Assembly (NCBI RefSeq): GCF_035982055.1
Contig: NZ_CP108427.1
Coordinates: 2,480,001 to 2,544,000, forward strand
DNA length: 64,000 nucleotides
Reading direction: 5' to 3'
Origin: Streptomyces sp. NBC_01288
GTDB lineage: Bacteria > Actinomycetota > Actinomycetes > Streptomycetales > Streptomycetaceae
Shown here: positions 25,741-37,050 of the stretch, one piece after another
Position numbering within the stretch: the first letter of the stretch is position 1
How the letters are laid out: the number at the start of each line of letters is the position of its first letter
Notes under the pieces: generated by a model
The model's input: only the letters and a program-made list of their open reading frames with translations
Told to the model about the DNA's origin: nothing
Databases searched by the model: none
Made by a program: the position numbers and the translations under genes

Positions 25741-26313
25741 ATGATCGCAGTCGTCGTCACGGTCGCACTGGCCTTCGCCGGGTATGCCGCCACGTACCTC
25801 AACGGCCTGCGGTTGACCCAGCGGCAGGAGCGGCTGGCCCGGGTCAATCGCCAACTCGGGGATTTCTATGGGCCGTTGCTCGCACTGACGGAGGCCAACG
25901 CCCGCACCTTCGCCGCGTTCGTGGAGCGGCATGCCCGGCCCGGAGGCGTCTCGCCCTTCAGCGACGGGACTCCGCCGACCGACGAGGAACTCGCCGAGTG
26001 GCGGCTGTGGGTGACGACCGTTTTCCTGCCGGTGCTGCGGGAGATGCGCGAACTCGTCGTCGGGCGGGCGGATCTGCTGCGCGAGCCGGAGATGCCGCCG
26101 CTGCTGCTGGAGTTGTGCGCGCACGCGGCCGGATACGAGATCACCGCGGCGCGCTGGGCGCTGGGCGACTTCTCAGAACACCTGTCGCTGGTCGCGTTCC
26201 CGAGCGCGGAGTTGGCCGCGTACGCACGGCGGGGTTTCGGTGAACTGAAGCTGGAGCAGGCGCGGTTGCTGGGTGGCCGTGCGGCCGGCGCCACAGTGAC
26301 CCCACAGACTTGA
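25741..26313 (+). CDS. hypothetical membrane-anchored protein
   Basis: 190 residues from the ATG at 25741; the open frame begins 19 codons earlier, but those codons look non-coding. One N-terminal membrane segment (about 2-18, IAVVVTVALAFAGYAATYL) is followed by a soluble helical region with RLTQRQERLARVNRQLGDFYGPLLALTEANARTF. This pattern recurs in actinobacterial proteins of unknown function. No enzyme motif is seen. It is unlikely to belong to the sugar regulons beside it, but it is the only other gene next to the CebR box. Confidence 0.7.
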   Translation: MIAVVVTVALAFAGYAATYLNGLRLTQRQERLARVNRQLGDFYGPLLALTEANARTFAAFVERHARPGGVSPFSDGTPPTDEELAEWRLWVTTVFLPVLREMRELVVGRADLLREPEMPPLLLELCAHAAGYEITAARWALGDFSEHLSLVAFPSAELAAYARRGFGELKLEQARLLGGRAAGATVTPQT

Positions 26314-26435
26314 CCCAGTCTTGACCGAGCGCGCCATGTGGTGACTGGCGTTCGGTCATGTTCACTTGTCGCGTCCACGGGGTTGGTTCTTGACGTTTTC
26401 TGAGTCGAGTGGGCGTTGCGATGGAGGAACAGCTC

Positions 26436-28703
26436 ATGAGAAGACAGATCCGCGGTGTACTGGCCGCGTTCACCGGAGCGCTGCTGCTCACCATGGGGAT
26501 CACCGCGACCGGCGGCCATTCCGCGCGGGCCGATGACAACGGTGTCGGGCTCAAACCCGTGCTGGGGTGGAGCAGTTGGAGCTTTGTGCGGCGCGATCCG
26601 ACCGCGCAGACCATCGAGGCGCAGGCGAAGGCTCTCAAGACCAGCGGCCTCGCGAAGAACGGGTTCGTCTACGCCAACGTCGACGACTTCTGGTACCAGT
26701 GCCCGGGCAGTCAGGGGCCGGACGTCGACCAGTACGGCCGCTGGGTCACCGACCCGGTGAAGTTCCCGCCGCGCGGTAGCGAGAACGGCGTCCAGGTCGT
26801 GGCCGACTATGTCCACTCCCTGGGGCTGAAGTTCGGCCTGTACGTCACGCCCGGCATCTCGCAGCAGGCGGTCGCCAAGAACACCGAGATCAAGGGAACG
26901 CCGTACCACGCGCGGGACATCGCCACCACGACGACGGAGAGCAACTACAACTGCGGCGGCATGGTGGGCATCGACTACACCAAGCCCGGTGCGCAGTCCT
27001 TCATCGACTCGTGGGCCGGTCAGTTCGCCGGGTGGGGCATCGACTATCTGAAGATCGACGGTGTCGGCACGTCCGACCAACAGGACGTCCAGGCCTGGTC
27101 GGACGCCCTGCATCACACTGGGCGGCCGATCCACCTGGAGCTGTCCAACAACCTCGACATCAGCAACGCGGCCACCTGGAAGAAGCTCTCCAACGGCTGG
27201 CGCACCGGCGGCGACATCGAGTGCTACTGCGGTCCGGACGACAGCAGTTACCCCCTGACGACCTGGGCCTCCATCGCCTCGCGCTTCGACCAGGTCGCGG
27301 CCTGGGCACCGTACGGCGGTCCCGGCGGCTACAACGACTACGACTCCCTGGAGATCGGGAACGGCGCGAACAACGGCCTCACCCCCGACGAGCGCAGGAC
27401 GCAGATGAGTCTGTGGTCGCTGGCCGCGTCGCCGCTCGTCCTCGGCACCGACCTCACCCATCTCGACCCGGCCGACCTCGCGTTGCTGAAGAACACCGAC
27501 GTCCTCGCGGTCGACCAGGACGGCATCGACGCGAAGCGGATCTCCTCGGACGCGAACGCGCAGGTGTTCGCCAAGACCGAGGCCGACGGGGACGTCGTGG
27601 TGGGCCTGTTCAACACCGGGTCGGCTCCCCGTGAGGTGGCCACGACCGCGTCCGCGCTGGGTCTGTCCAAGGCGCGCGACTACTCCCTGCGGGATCTGTG
27701 GAGCCACCGGCTGACCGAGTCGGCGGGCCGGATCGCCGCCAACGTGCCCGCGCACGGCGTGGTTCTGTACCGGGTTCACGCCACCCACCGCACGGTGACC
27801 GGCGCGGCTCCGGACGTGTCGTTCGGGCTCGACTGGGCGCCCGCGCCCAGCGACAGCACCACCCGTACCGTGACCGCCGTCCTGTCCGACAACGGGTCGC
27901 GGTCGATCACCGACGCCGATCTGACCCTCACCGGGCCGGCCGGCACGAAGATCACCACGCGTGACGTGACCCGGGCCCGGACGATCCGCGGCGGTCACGC
28001 GCTGAAGGTCACGTACTCCGTGTCCATCCCGCCCTCGGCGAAGCTCTTCGCCGCCAACGACTTCCAGGGGACGGCGAGTTACCGCTTCCGGTCGGCGGGG
28101 AAGACCCGCCTCACCGCCGGTGACACGATCACCGTCAACCACCAAGTGACCGCCCCGTACCGGACGTTCGCGTCCACCACCGCGAGCTTCAGCGAGTCCG
28201 GCACCCAACTCGGCATCCGGGCGCAGGGCGCGGACCTGTACAACGGCACCAACGAATACGGCTCGATCTATCTGCCGGGTGCCGAGCACGACGGTTCGGT
28301 GACGACCGTGAAGCTCAACTCCCAGTCGGACACGGATGTTTGGGCCAAGGCCGGGATCATGGTCCGCAACGACATCACCCAGTCCAACACCTCCCCCGGG
28401 TACGTGGCCCTGGTCGCGACCCCGGGCAACGGCTACCTCCTCGACTGGGACAGCGACGGCGACGGAAAGCTCGACTCGCAGGACTCCGCCGGCACCGCCG
28501 CCTACCCGTCGTGGCTGAAGCTCGTCCGCGACGGCACCTCGTACAGCGGCTACTACTCGACCGACAACGCCACGTGGAACCTGGTCGGCACCATCGACGT
28601 CCCGACGGCAGCGGCCACCCAGGACGTCGGCCTCACCCAGACCTCACACGCCTCGGGCACGACCGGCGAGGCCGACTTCGACTCGTTCACGACGACGCCG
28701 TAG
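26436..28703 (+). CDS. secreted GH27 alpha-galactosidase-like enzyme, multidomain
   Basis: 755 residues from the ATG at 26436 (GGAGG 8 nt upstream). Signal peptide 1-32 ends ARA. The GH27 barrel (about 36-345) has nucleophile Asp208 in YLKIDG and acid/base Asp260 in RTGGDI, plus NVDDFW and the C-terminal barrel motif WSLAASPLVLGTDL. It is followed by a beta-sandwich (to about 440), a NEW3-like domain (about 455-565) and a C-terminal lectin-like sandwich (about 580-755; GIMVRND ... PGYVALVATPGNGYLLDWDSDGDG). GH27 enzymes cleave terminal alpha-galactosides by retention; some are beta-L-arabinopyranosidases. The substrate-pocket start reads GWSSWS instead of the usual GWNSW, so specificity may differ. 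Confidence 0.88.
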   Translation: MRRQIRGVLAAFTGALLLTMGITATGGHSARADDNGVGLKPVLGWSSWSFVRRDPTAQTIEAQAKALKTSGLAKNGFVYANVDDFWYQCPGSQGPDVDQYGRWVTDPVKFPPRGSENGVQVVADYVHSLGLKFGLYVTPGISQQAVAKNTEIKGTPYHARDIATTTTESNYNCGGMVGIDYTKPGAQSFIDSWAGQFAGWGIDYLKIDGVGTSDQQDVQAWSDALHHTGRPIHLELSNNLDISNAATWKKLSNGWRTGGDIECYCGPDDSSYPLTTWASIASRFDQVAAWAPYGGPGGYNDYDSLEIGNGANNGLTPDERRTQMSLWSLAASPLVLGTDLTHLDPADLALLKNTDVLAVDQDGIDAKRISSDANAQVFAKTEADGDVVVGLFNTGSAPREVATTASALGLSKARDYSLRDLWSHRLTESAGRIAANVPAHGVVLYRVHATHRTVTGAAPDVSFGLDWAPAPSDSTTRTVTAVLSDNGSRSITDADLTLTGPAGTKITTRDVTRARTIRGGHALKVTYSVSIPPSAKLFAANDFQGTASYRFRSAGKTRLTAGDTITVNHQVTAPYRTFASTTASFSESGTQLGIRAQGADLYNGTNEYGSIYLPGAEHDGSVTTVKLNSQSDTDVWAKAGIMVRNDITQSNTSPGYVALVATPGNGYLLDWDSDGDGKLDSQDSAGTAAYPSWLKLVRDGTSYSGYYSTDNATWNLVGTIDVPTAAATQDVGLTQTSHASGTTGEADFDSFTTTP

Positions 28704-28752
28704 GTCTACGGCGACGACGGTGATGCGCGTCCGTCCGGCGCCCGGTGCTCTT

Positions 28753-30306
28753 CTAGACCGGCGCCGTCCGTGCGCGCATCGCCTGTTCTGCGGGCGGGAG
28801 TTCGGTGGCGGCGGCGGGGAGTTCGATGGTGAACTCCGTGCGGCCCGGGACGCTGGTCACGTCGATGCGGCCGCCGTGGGCTCCGGTGATCGCCGTCGCG
28901 ATGGCGAGGCCGAGGCCGGAGCCGCCCTCCTTGCCGCCTGCGCGGGCGCGGGAGGCGTCGGCGCGGGTGAAGCGTTCGAAGACCGTGGGGAGGAGGGCCG
29001 GGGGGATGCCCGGGCCGTCGTCGCGTACCCGGATTGCGACGGTGCGGGCGGCGGTGGCCTCGACGCTCGCCGTGACCGTCGTGCCGACGGGGGTGTGCAT
29101 ACGCGCGTTGGCCAGCAGGTTGGCCAGCACCTGGTGCAGGCGGGCCTCGTCGCCGATGACCAACGCCGGGGCGTCCAGGGACAGTTGGAGCTGCCAGTCG
29201 TGGCCGGTGCCGGCCGCTCGGGCGTCCCACACCGCCTCGGCGAGCAGCGCCGCGAGGTCCACCTCGGCGGACTGCAAGGGCCGGCCCTCGTCGAGCCGGG
29301 CGAGCAGCAGGAGGTCCTCCACGAGGCCCGTCATGCGTGCCGACTCGGCGGTGACCCGGCGCCAGGCGAGGCCCGGTTCGATGCGGTCGGTGCCGCGGTT
29401 CATCAGCTCGGCGTAGCCCGCGATCGAGGCGAGCGGGGTGCGGAGTTCATGGCTGGCGTCGGCGAGGAAGCGGCGCATGCGTTCCTCGCTGCGGCGCATC
29501 TGCTCCTCGCTGCGTTGGCGTTCGGCGAGCGAGGACTCGACATGGTCGATCATGCGGTTGAGCGCGGCGCCGACCTGGCCGGCCTCGCTGCCGGGGTCGG
29601 TGTCCCGCTCGGGCACCCGGGTGAGCGCGGTGACCTCGCCGTGCCCGAGCTGCGAGCGGGAGACCTCGACCGCGGTGGCGGCGACCCGGCCCAGCGGCCG
29701 TAGCTGCCGTCGTATGACGACCGCGCACAGGCAGCCCGCGACGGTCAGGCCGGCGAGGGCGACGACCGCCTCGGCCACCACCAGACCGCTGATCATGTCC
29801 TGTACGTCGTCCATCGGGAGGCCGGTGAGGACCTTGACCCCATTGTGGTTGAGCGCCGTGAGCCGGTAGGTGCCGAAGCCCGGCACGGTCCGGGTGTGCA
29901 TCGCGCCGTCGGCCGTGATGCCCGCGAGGGCCTCGCGCTGGGCGGTGGTGAGGTTCTGCGGCGGGGCGTCCTGGCTGACGACGGCCGCGGCGATGACCGA
30001 GCCCTTGTCGTCGAACCGTGCGGCGAGCGTCCCGACGGCGTGGCCGTTCTCCATGAGGAACCCGAGGTCCCCGTCGAAGTCCGGGTGGTGTTCGGCGCCG
30101 CCCAGGCTGCGTTCGGCGGCGTTGCCCACCCGGTCGTCCAGGTCGCCCAGCAGATAGGCGCGTTGGACGAGGACGGTGGTGAGGGACATCGCGGCGCACA
30201 CGACGAACAGGGTGGCGCTGATGAAGAGGAGGAGGCGGGTGCGCAGTGAACGGCCGTGCAGGCGGCCTCGGTTGCGGGTTCGGAGGTTGCGGATTCGGAG
30301 GTTCAT
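28753..30306 (-). CDS. sensor histidine kinase
   Basis: 517 residues. The start ATG at 30306 overlaps the stop of the response-regulator gene (ATGA), so the pair is coupled. There are two membrane segments (about 24-46 and 168-190) enclosing a ~120-residue extracytoplasmic sensor of no recognised family. These are followed by HAMP, HisKA with the phosphoacceptor in DASHELRTPLASIAGY, and HATPase with VLANLLANARMHTP, DDGPGIP and GSGLGLAI. It is an OmpR-class partner kinase. The signal is unknown; the neighbours (GH27 upstream, acnA downstream) give no clear hint. Confidence 0.92.
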   Translation of the reverse strand: MNLRIRNLRTRNRGRLHGRSLRTRLLLFISATLFVVCAAMSLTTVLVQRAYLLGDLDDRVGNAAERSLGGAEHHPDFDGDLGFLMENGHAVGTLAARFDDKGSVIAAAVVSQDAPPQNLTTAQREALAGITADGAMHTRTVPGFGTYRLTALNHNGVKVLTGLPMDDVQDMISGLVVAEAVVALAGLTVAGCLCAVVIRRQLRPLGRVAATAVEVSRSQLGHGEVTALTRVPERDTDPGSEAGQVGAALNRMIDHVESSLAERQRSEEQMRRSEERMRRFLADASHELRTPLASIAGYAELMNRGTDRIEPGLAWRRVTAESARMTGLVEDLLLLARLDEGRPLQSAEVDLAALLAEAVWDARAAGTGHDWQLQLSLDAPALVIGDEARLHQVLANLLANARMHTPVGTTVTASVEATAARTVAIRVRDDGPGIPPALLPTVFERFTRADASRARAGGKEGGSGLGLAIATAITGAHGGRIDVTSVPGRTEFTIELPAAATELPPAEQAMRARTAPV

Positions 30307-31028
30307 CTGGCGTCCTCCACGGGCCGTAGGGCGTATCCCATCCCGCGCACGGTGTGGATCATCGGAGCGCGGCCCCGGTCTATCTTCCGGCGGAGGCTGG
30401 AGATGTAGACCTCGACGAGGTTGCCGCCGCCGTCGAAGCAGCTGCTCCACACCTGGTCGAGGATCTGCGCCTTGCTCAGCACCTGGCGGGGATGGTCCAG
30501 GAACAGGGTGAGCAGGTCGAACTCCTTGGCGGTGAGCTGGACCGGCTCACCGGCGCGCCGTACCTCGCGGGTTTCGCCGGTCAGGACGAGGTCGCCGAGG
30601 ACCCGTACGGAGTCGTCGGACGGGGTGCGTTCGCCGCCCGCCCGGCGCAGCAGTCCGCGCAGCCGCAGGACGACCTCCTCCAGGGAGAAGGGTTTGGTGA
30701 CGTAGTCGTCGGCGCCCGCTTCGAGGCCGTCGAGGCGGTGCTCGATCGCGTCGCGGGCGGTGAGCATGAGGACGGGCAGCCGGGGGTTCTCGTAGCGGAG
30801 TCTGCGCAGGACCTGGATGCCGTCGAGGTCGGGCAGCATGCCGTCGAGGACGACGGCGTGCGGGGCGCAGCCGCGGGCGATGCGCAGCGCGCTGTGTCCG
30901 TCCGGCGCGGGGTAGGGCCGCCAGCCGGCCTCGGTGACCGCGACGGAGAGCAGCTCGGTGAGCGCGGGCTCGTCGTCGACGATGAGCACGCGGACACGGC
31001 TGCCGCGGGACCCCGATGTGCCAGTCAT
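30303..31028 (-). CDS. OmpR/PhoB-type response regulator
   Basis: 241 residues. The receiver domain (about 12-125) has the acidic pair in LIVDDEPALTE, phosphoacceptor Asp in HAVVLDGMLPDLDG, Thr in MLTARD and Lys in YVTKPFS. The C-terminal winged helix (about 140-235) has LTAKEFDLLTLFLDHPRQVLSKAQILDQVW and VEVYISSLRRKID, of the TrcR/TcrA-like branch. It is the first gene of the two-gene operon. Its targets are unknown; no repeated operator adjacent to the operon was identified. Confidence 0.93.
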   Translation of the reverse strand: MTGTSGSRGSRVRVLIVDDEPALTELLSVAVTEAGWRPYPAPDGHSALRIARGCAPHAVVLDGMLPDLDGIQVLRRLRYENPRLPVLMLTARDAIEHRLDGLEAGADDYVTKPFSLEEVVLRLRGLLRRAGGERTPSDDSVRVLGDLVLTGETREVRRAGEPVQLTAKEFDLLTLFLDHPRQVLSKAQILDQVWSSCFDGGGNLVEVYISSLRRKIDRGRAPMIHTVRGMGYALRPVEDAR

Positions 31029-31118
31029 GTCCCGATTCTGTCCCCGTCCGCTGGGGGAACCCTGTGTTCCACCTGAGTCCTGGCGATGACCTCCGCGGAC
31101 CTGCGGCGGACAGACGCG

Positions 31119-31154
31119 GAGGGCCGCACCCCCGTCGCCGGGGATGCGGCCCTC
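31119..31154 (-). terminator. hairpin terminator after acnA
   Basis: GAGGGCCGCA (31119-31128) pairs with TGCGGCCCTC (31145-31154), with an additional CCC/GGG pairing inside. It is 20 nt past the acnA stop. Confidence 0.85.
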
Positions 31155-31173
31155 AACTGCCTTGCTGTAGCCG

Positions 31174-33933
<2,760 letters not shown>

Positions 33934-33956
33934 CTACGACGTCTTGGCCGATCCGC

Positions 33957-33990
33957 TAAGGTCAGGCTAAGTTAGGTAAGCCTTACTACT
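33957..33990. promoter_or_regulatory. two overlapping iron-box-like sites (DmdR/IdeR type)
   Basis: TAAGGTCAGGCTAAGTTAG (33957-33975) matches the consensus TTAGGTTAGGCTAACCTAA at 14 of 19 positions. The site at 33972-33990, read on the minus strand, ends AAGGCTTACCTAA and matches at about 13 of 19. They lie 69-102 nt upstream of acnA. Overlapping sites are how IdeR/DtxR double dimers bind. Confidence 0.6.
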
Positions 33991-34030
33991 GGGATCGGCG
34001 GAGTGTGCGGCTGCGGTGCACCTCGGCAGA

Positions 34031-34050
34031 TATCTCGATGTCGAGATAAC
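34031..34050. promoter_or_regulatory. ATCTC-N6-GAGATAAC operator-like element 1
   Basis: TATCTCGA-TG-TCGAGATA is a perfect 8-bp inverted repeat followed by AC. The same ATCTC-N6-GAGATAAC pattern with identical spacing is at 35433-35451 before the XRE-MurA gene. Confidence 0.6.
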
Positions 34051-34157
34051 TCTAGTACATGGGGGCGGGCTGGTCATGCCCGGACCCGTCGGCAGGGTCC
34101 ATCGACGCCGCGAAAACCGGTGGAGCCGACGCGCCCCGCATCCGTACCGTCCCCGGA

Positions 34158-35093
34158 GTGACCTATCTGAGCCCGCTCGGGTACCTGCTGGGACTTGAGG
34201 GTGCCGCCCTGCTGCGCGGCTTCCGGGAGAGAAGCGCCGACCAGGCCTTCGTCGAGACCCGGATCACCGAGATCCGCAGGCTGCTGGACACCCCGGAGCT
34301 CGCCGACGCGGAGGGCGTCACGGCTGTCCCCGGCGCGATCAGCACGGCCGACGTCTATCAGGACTGGGCCCCGCACTACGACTCCCCCGGCAACCAGATG
34401 ATCGACATCGAGCAACCCGTCGTCCGGCGCATCCTGGACGGCCTGCCCGTCGGCACGGCACTGGACGCCGCGTGCGGCACCGGCCGGCACACCGCCCATC
34501 TGCACCGGCTCGGCCACCGTGCCATCGGCGTCGACGCCTCCCCGGAGATGCTCGCGCGGGCCCGGGAGCGGCTGCCGGACGTCGACCTCCGCGAGGCCGA
34601 CCTGCATCGACTGCCGCTTCCCGACGACGCGGTCGACACCGTCCTCTGCGCGCTCGCGCTGACCCACGTCCCCGATCTGGCGGCCGTGCTGGCCGAGTTC
34701 GCGCGGGTGCTGCGTCCCGGCGGGCATCTCGTGATCTCCGACGCGCACGTCATGTCGCCCTACCTCCGGCCCGCCCTCCCCCGGCGCGCCGGCCCGGACG
34801 GCCGCGCGACCCTGCTCACCGAGTACCACCGCCCGCTCAGCGCATACCTCTCGGCCGCCCTCCCGCTCGGATTCCGGGTCCAGCACTGCGAGGAGCCCTG
34901 CCGCCCACGCCGCTCCCTCGATCCCGGCGCCGCCCCGGACCCGCTGCCCACGTGGATGTCCTGGGACCTCCTGCACTGGGATCCCGAGGCGTCCGCCGCC
35001 GCCCTGGACGAATCGCCGGTCGTCGTCATCTGGCACTTCCGGCTCGGAGACAACGAGGACAACGAGGACAACAGGGACAACGGGGAGGAGTGA
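34158..35093 (+). CDS. SAM-dependent class I methyltransferase
   Basis: 311 residues from the GTG at 34158 (VTYLSPLGYLLGLEGAALLRGF). The N-terminal ~65 residues are helical and family-specific. The Rossmann core has motif I LDAACGTGRHTAHLHRLGH, GVDASPEMLARARERLP, motif IV DTVLCALALTHVPDL and FARVLRPGGHLVISDAH. The substrate is unknown. The C-terminus ends in an unusual DNEDNEDNRDNGEE acidic repeat. The start is uncertain: an in-frame ATG at 34059, 8 nt after the operator-like element, adds 33 low-similarity residues, while TACCGT at 34145-34150 could be a -10 for a leaderless GTG start. Confidence 0.8.
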   Translation: MTYLSPLGYLLGLEGAALLRGFRERSADQAFVETRITEIRRLLDTPELADAEGVTAVPGAISTADVYQDWAPHYDSPGNQMIDIEQPVVRRILDGLPVGTALDAACGTGRHTAHLHRLGHRAIGVDASPEMLARARERLPDVDLREADLHRLPLPDDAVDTVLCALALTHVPDLAAVLAEFARVLRPGGHLVISDAHVMSPYLRPALPRRAGPDGRATLLTEYHRPLSAYLSAALPLGFRVQHCEEPCRPRRSLDPGAAPDPLPTWMSWDLLHWDPEASAAALDESPVVVIWHFRLGDNEDNEDNRDNGEE

Positions 35094-35163
35094 GCAACTC
35101 CCTTTTGTCCTCGGATGATTGGCCGACTTCGGGGTACCCGGTGCCAGACGAAAGGGGGCGGGT

Positions 35164-35361
35164 ATGCCGCTCACGTTCCGTAAGAGCTTCCGGATCCTTC
35201 CCTGGCTTCGGCTGAACATCAACAAGGGGTCCCTGTCGTTCACGACAGGCGGCAAGCGCGGCCCGCGCTACACGCGCAGCACCTCGGGGCGCCGTACGAC
35301 ATCGATGAACCTGCCCGGGCCGTTCGGGTGGCGCAAGACGCGCACCAAGAAGGACGACTGA
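35164..35361 (+). CDS. DUF4236 small basic protein
   Basis: 65 residues from the ATG at 35164, with AAGGGGGCGGG upstream. MPLTFRKSFRILPWLRLNINKGSLSFTTGG and GRRTTSMNLPGPFGW match the DUF4236 pattern (FRKS..hhPhhRLNhSK.Gh......G). The protein is very basic (many Arg/Lys) and has no membrane segment. The domain has no assigned function. It lies between the methyltransferase and the XRE-MurA gene on the same strand and may be on the methyltransferase transcript (70 nt gap). Confidence 0.85.
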   Translation: MPLTFRKSFRILPWLRLNINKGSLSFTTGGKRGPRYTRSTSGRRTTSMNLPGPFGWRKTRTKKDD

Positions 35362-35432
35362 CAGCAGCCACTGGCAGCAGCCGGCAGGACTGCTGACCGG
35401 TCGTCACTCGAATGGACCCCCCAGGAGGCGCC

Positions 35433-35451
35433 ATCTCATATCTGAGATAAC
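35433..35451. promoter_or_regulatory. ATCTC-N6-GAGATAAC operator-like element 2
   Basis: ATCTCA-TATC-TGAGAT is a perfect 6-bp inverted repeat, followed by AAC and then ATG only 9 nt later. TAACCT (35448-35453) could be the -10, which would make the mRNA leaderless. The downstream gene encodes an XRE helix-turn-helix protein, so autoregulation is plausible. Confidence 0.6.
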
Positions 35452-35460
35452 CTCGGCCTC

Positions 35461-36990
35461 ATGGCAGACGACTACCTCGTACGTATCGGCAAGCTCATCC
35501 GTGACGCCCGGCAACATCGGGGCTGGACACAGACGCAGCTCGCCGAGGCGCTCGGCACCAGTCAGAGCGCCGTCAATCGCATCGAGCGCGGCAACCAAAA
35601 CATCAGCCTTGAGATGATCGCTCGAATCGGTGAAGCCCTGGACAGCGAGATCGTCTCTCTGGGCTACGCCGGTCCGATGCATCTGCGGGTGGTCGGCGGT
35701 CGCCGGCTGTCCGGCGCGATCGATGTGAAGACCAGCAAGAACGCGTGCGTGGCACTGCTGTGCGCCTCGCTCCTCAACAAGGGGCGCACGGTGCTGCGCC
35801 GGGTCGCGCGGATCGAGGAGGTGTACCGCCTTCTGGAGGTACTCGGCTCGATCGGCGTGCGCACCCGCTGGATCAACGACGGCGTCGACCTGGAGATCGT
35901 GCCGCCGGCCGAGCTGGACATGGAGTCGATCGACGCGCAGGCCGCCCGCCGGACCCGCTCGATCATCATGTTCCTCGGCCCGCTGCTGCACCGCATGGAC
36001 AGCTTCAAGCTGCCGTACGCGGGCGGTTGCGACCTCGGCACGCGCACGATCGAGCCGCACATGATCGCGCTGCGCCGCTTCGGCCTGGACATCGCCGCGA
36101 CCGAGGGCCTCTACCACGCGCAGGTCGACCGGGCCGTCTCCCCCGACCGGCCGATCGTGCTGACCGAGCGCGGCGACACCGTCACCGAGAACGCGCTGCT
36201 GGCCGCCGCCCGCCACCAGAGCGTCACGGTCATCCGCAACGCGTCCTCGAACTACATGGTCCAGGACCTGTGCTTCTTCCTGGAGGCACTCGGCGTCAAG
36301 GTCGAGGGCATCGGCACCACCACGCTCACCGTGCACGGCGTGCCGACCATCGACGTCGACGTGGACTACTCCCCCTCCGAGGACCCGGTCGAGGCGATGA
36401 GCCTGCTGGCCGCCGCCGTCGTCACCGAGTCGGAGCTGACGGTCCGCCGGGTGCCCATCGAGTTCCTGGAGATCGAGCTCGCGGTCCTGGAGGAGATGGG
36501 CCTCGACCACGACCGCACACCGGAGTACGTCGCGGACAACGGCCGTACGCGCCTGGTGGACCTCACGGTCCGGCCCTCCAAACTGGAGGCGCCGATCGAC
36601 AAGATCCACCCGATGCCGTTCCCCGGCCTGAACATCGACAACGTGCCGTTCTTCGCGGCGATCGCGGCGGTCGCACAGGGGCAGACCCTCATCCACGACT
36701 GGGTCTACGACAACCGCGCGATCTACCTCACGGACCTCAACCGCCTCGGCGGCCGGCTCCAACTCCTCGACCCGCACCGGGTGTTGGTCGAGGGCCCGAC
36801 CCGCTGGCGGGCCGCCGAGATGATGTGCCCGCCGGCGCTGCGGCCCGCCGTGGTCGTCCTGCTCGCGATGATGGCGGCGGAGGGCACGTCCGTGCTGCGC
36901 AACGTGTATGTCATCAACCGCGGTTACGAGGATCTGGCGGAGCGGCTCAACTCGATCGGGGCGCAGATCGAGATCTTCCGGGACATCTAG
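35461..36990 (+). CDS. XRE helix-turn-helix fused to MurA-like UDP-GlcNAc enolpyruvyltransferase
   Basis: 509 residues. An N-terminal XRE domain (about 5-65; WTQTQLAEALGTSQSAVNRIERGNQNIS) is joined directly to a full-length MurA-type enolpyruvyltransferase. The substrate-binding SKN is at 92-94 and the catalytic, fosfomycin-target cysteine is Cys190 in YAGGCDLGTR (classical MurA has PGGC.IG.R). MurA transfers enolpyruvate from PEP to UDP-GlcNAc, the first committed step of peptidoglycan synthesis. The conserved Cys and Lys suggest activity, but the fusion suggests a sensor that couples cell-wall precursor levels to transcription. Streptomyces has a stand-alone MurA elsewhere, so this is probably a second paralogue. 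There is no ribosome site; leaderless start at 35461. Confidence 0.92.
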   Translation: MADDYLVRIGKLIRDARQHRGWTQTQLAEALGTSQSAVNRIERGNQNISLEMIARIGEALDSEIVSLGYAGPMHLRVVGGRRLSGAIDVKTSKNACVALLCASLLNKGRTVLRRVARIEEVYRLLEVLGSIGVRTRWINDGVDLEIVPPAELDMESIDAQAARRTRSIIMFLGPLLHRMDSFKLPYAGGCDLGTRTIEPHMIALRRFGLDIAATEGLYHAQVDRAVSPDRPIVLTERGDTVTENALLAAARHQSVTVIRNASSNYMVQDLCFFLEALGVKVEGIGTTTLTVHGVPTIDVDVDYSPSEDPVEAMSLLAAAVVTESELTVRRVPIEFLEIELAVLEEMGLDHDRTPEYVADNGRTRLVDLTVRPSKLEAPIDKIHPMPFPGLNIDNVPFFAAIAAVAQGQTLIHDWVYDNRAIYLTDLNRLGGRLQLLDPHRVLVEGPTRWRAAEMMCPPALRPAVVVLLAMMAAEGTSVLRNVYVINRGYEDLAERLNSIGAQIEIFRDI

Positions 36991-37010
36991 AACACATCGC
37001 GGATGCCTGG

Positions 37011-37043
37011 GGTGCCGCCGTGCCTTACGGGTGCGGCGGCACC
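37011..37043. terminator. bidirectional hairpin terminator
   Basis: GGTGCCGCCG (37011-37020) and CGGCGGCACC (37034-37043) form a perfect 10-bp stem. It lies between the convergent XRE-MurA and ricin-lectin genes and ends the transcript that includes the giant gene. Confidence 0.85.
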
Positions 37044-37050
37044 GTCGTGT

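Noticed and set aside
28696-28713. CGCCGTAG/CTACGGCG repeat at the GH27 stop as a terminator
   Set aside because: The arms are separated by only 2 nt and overlap the stop codon; it is too small a loop and too short a stem to call.
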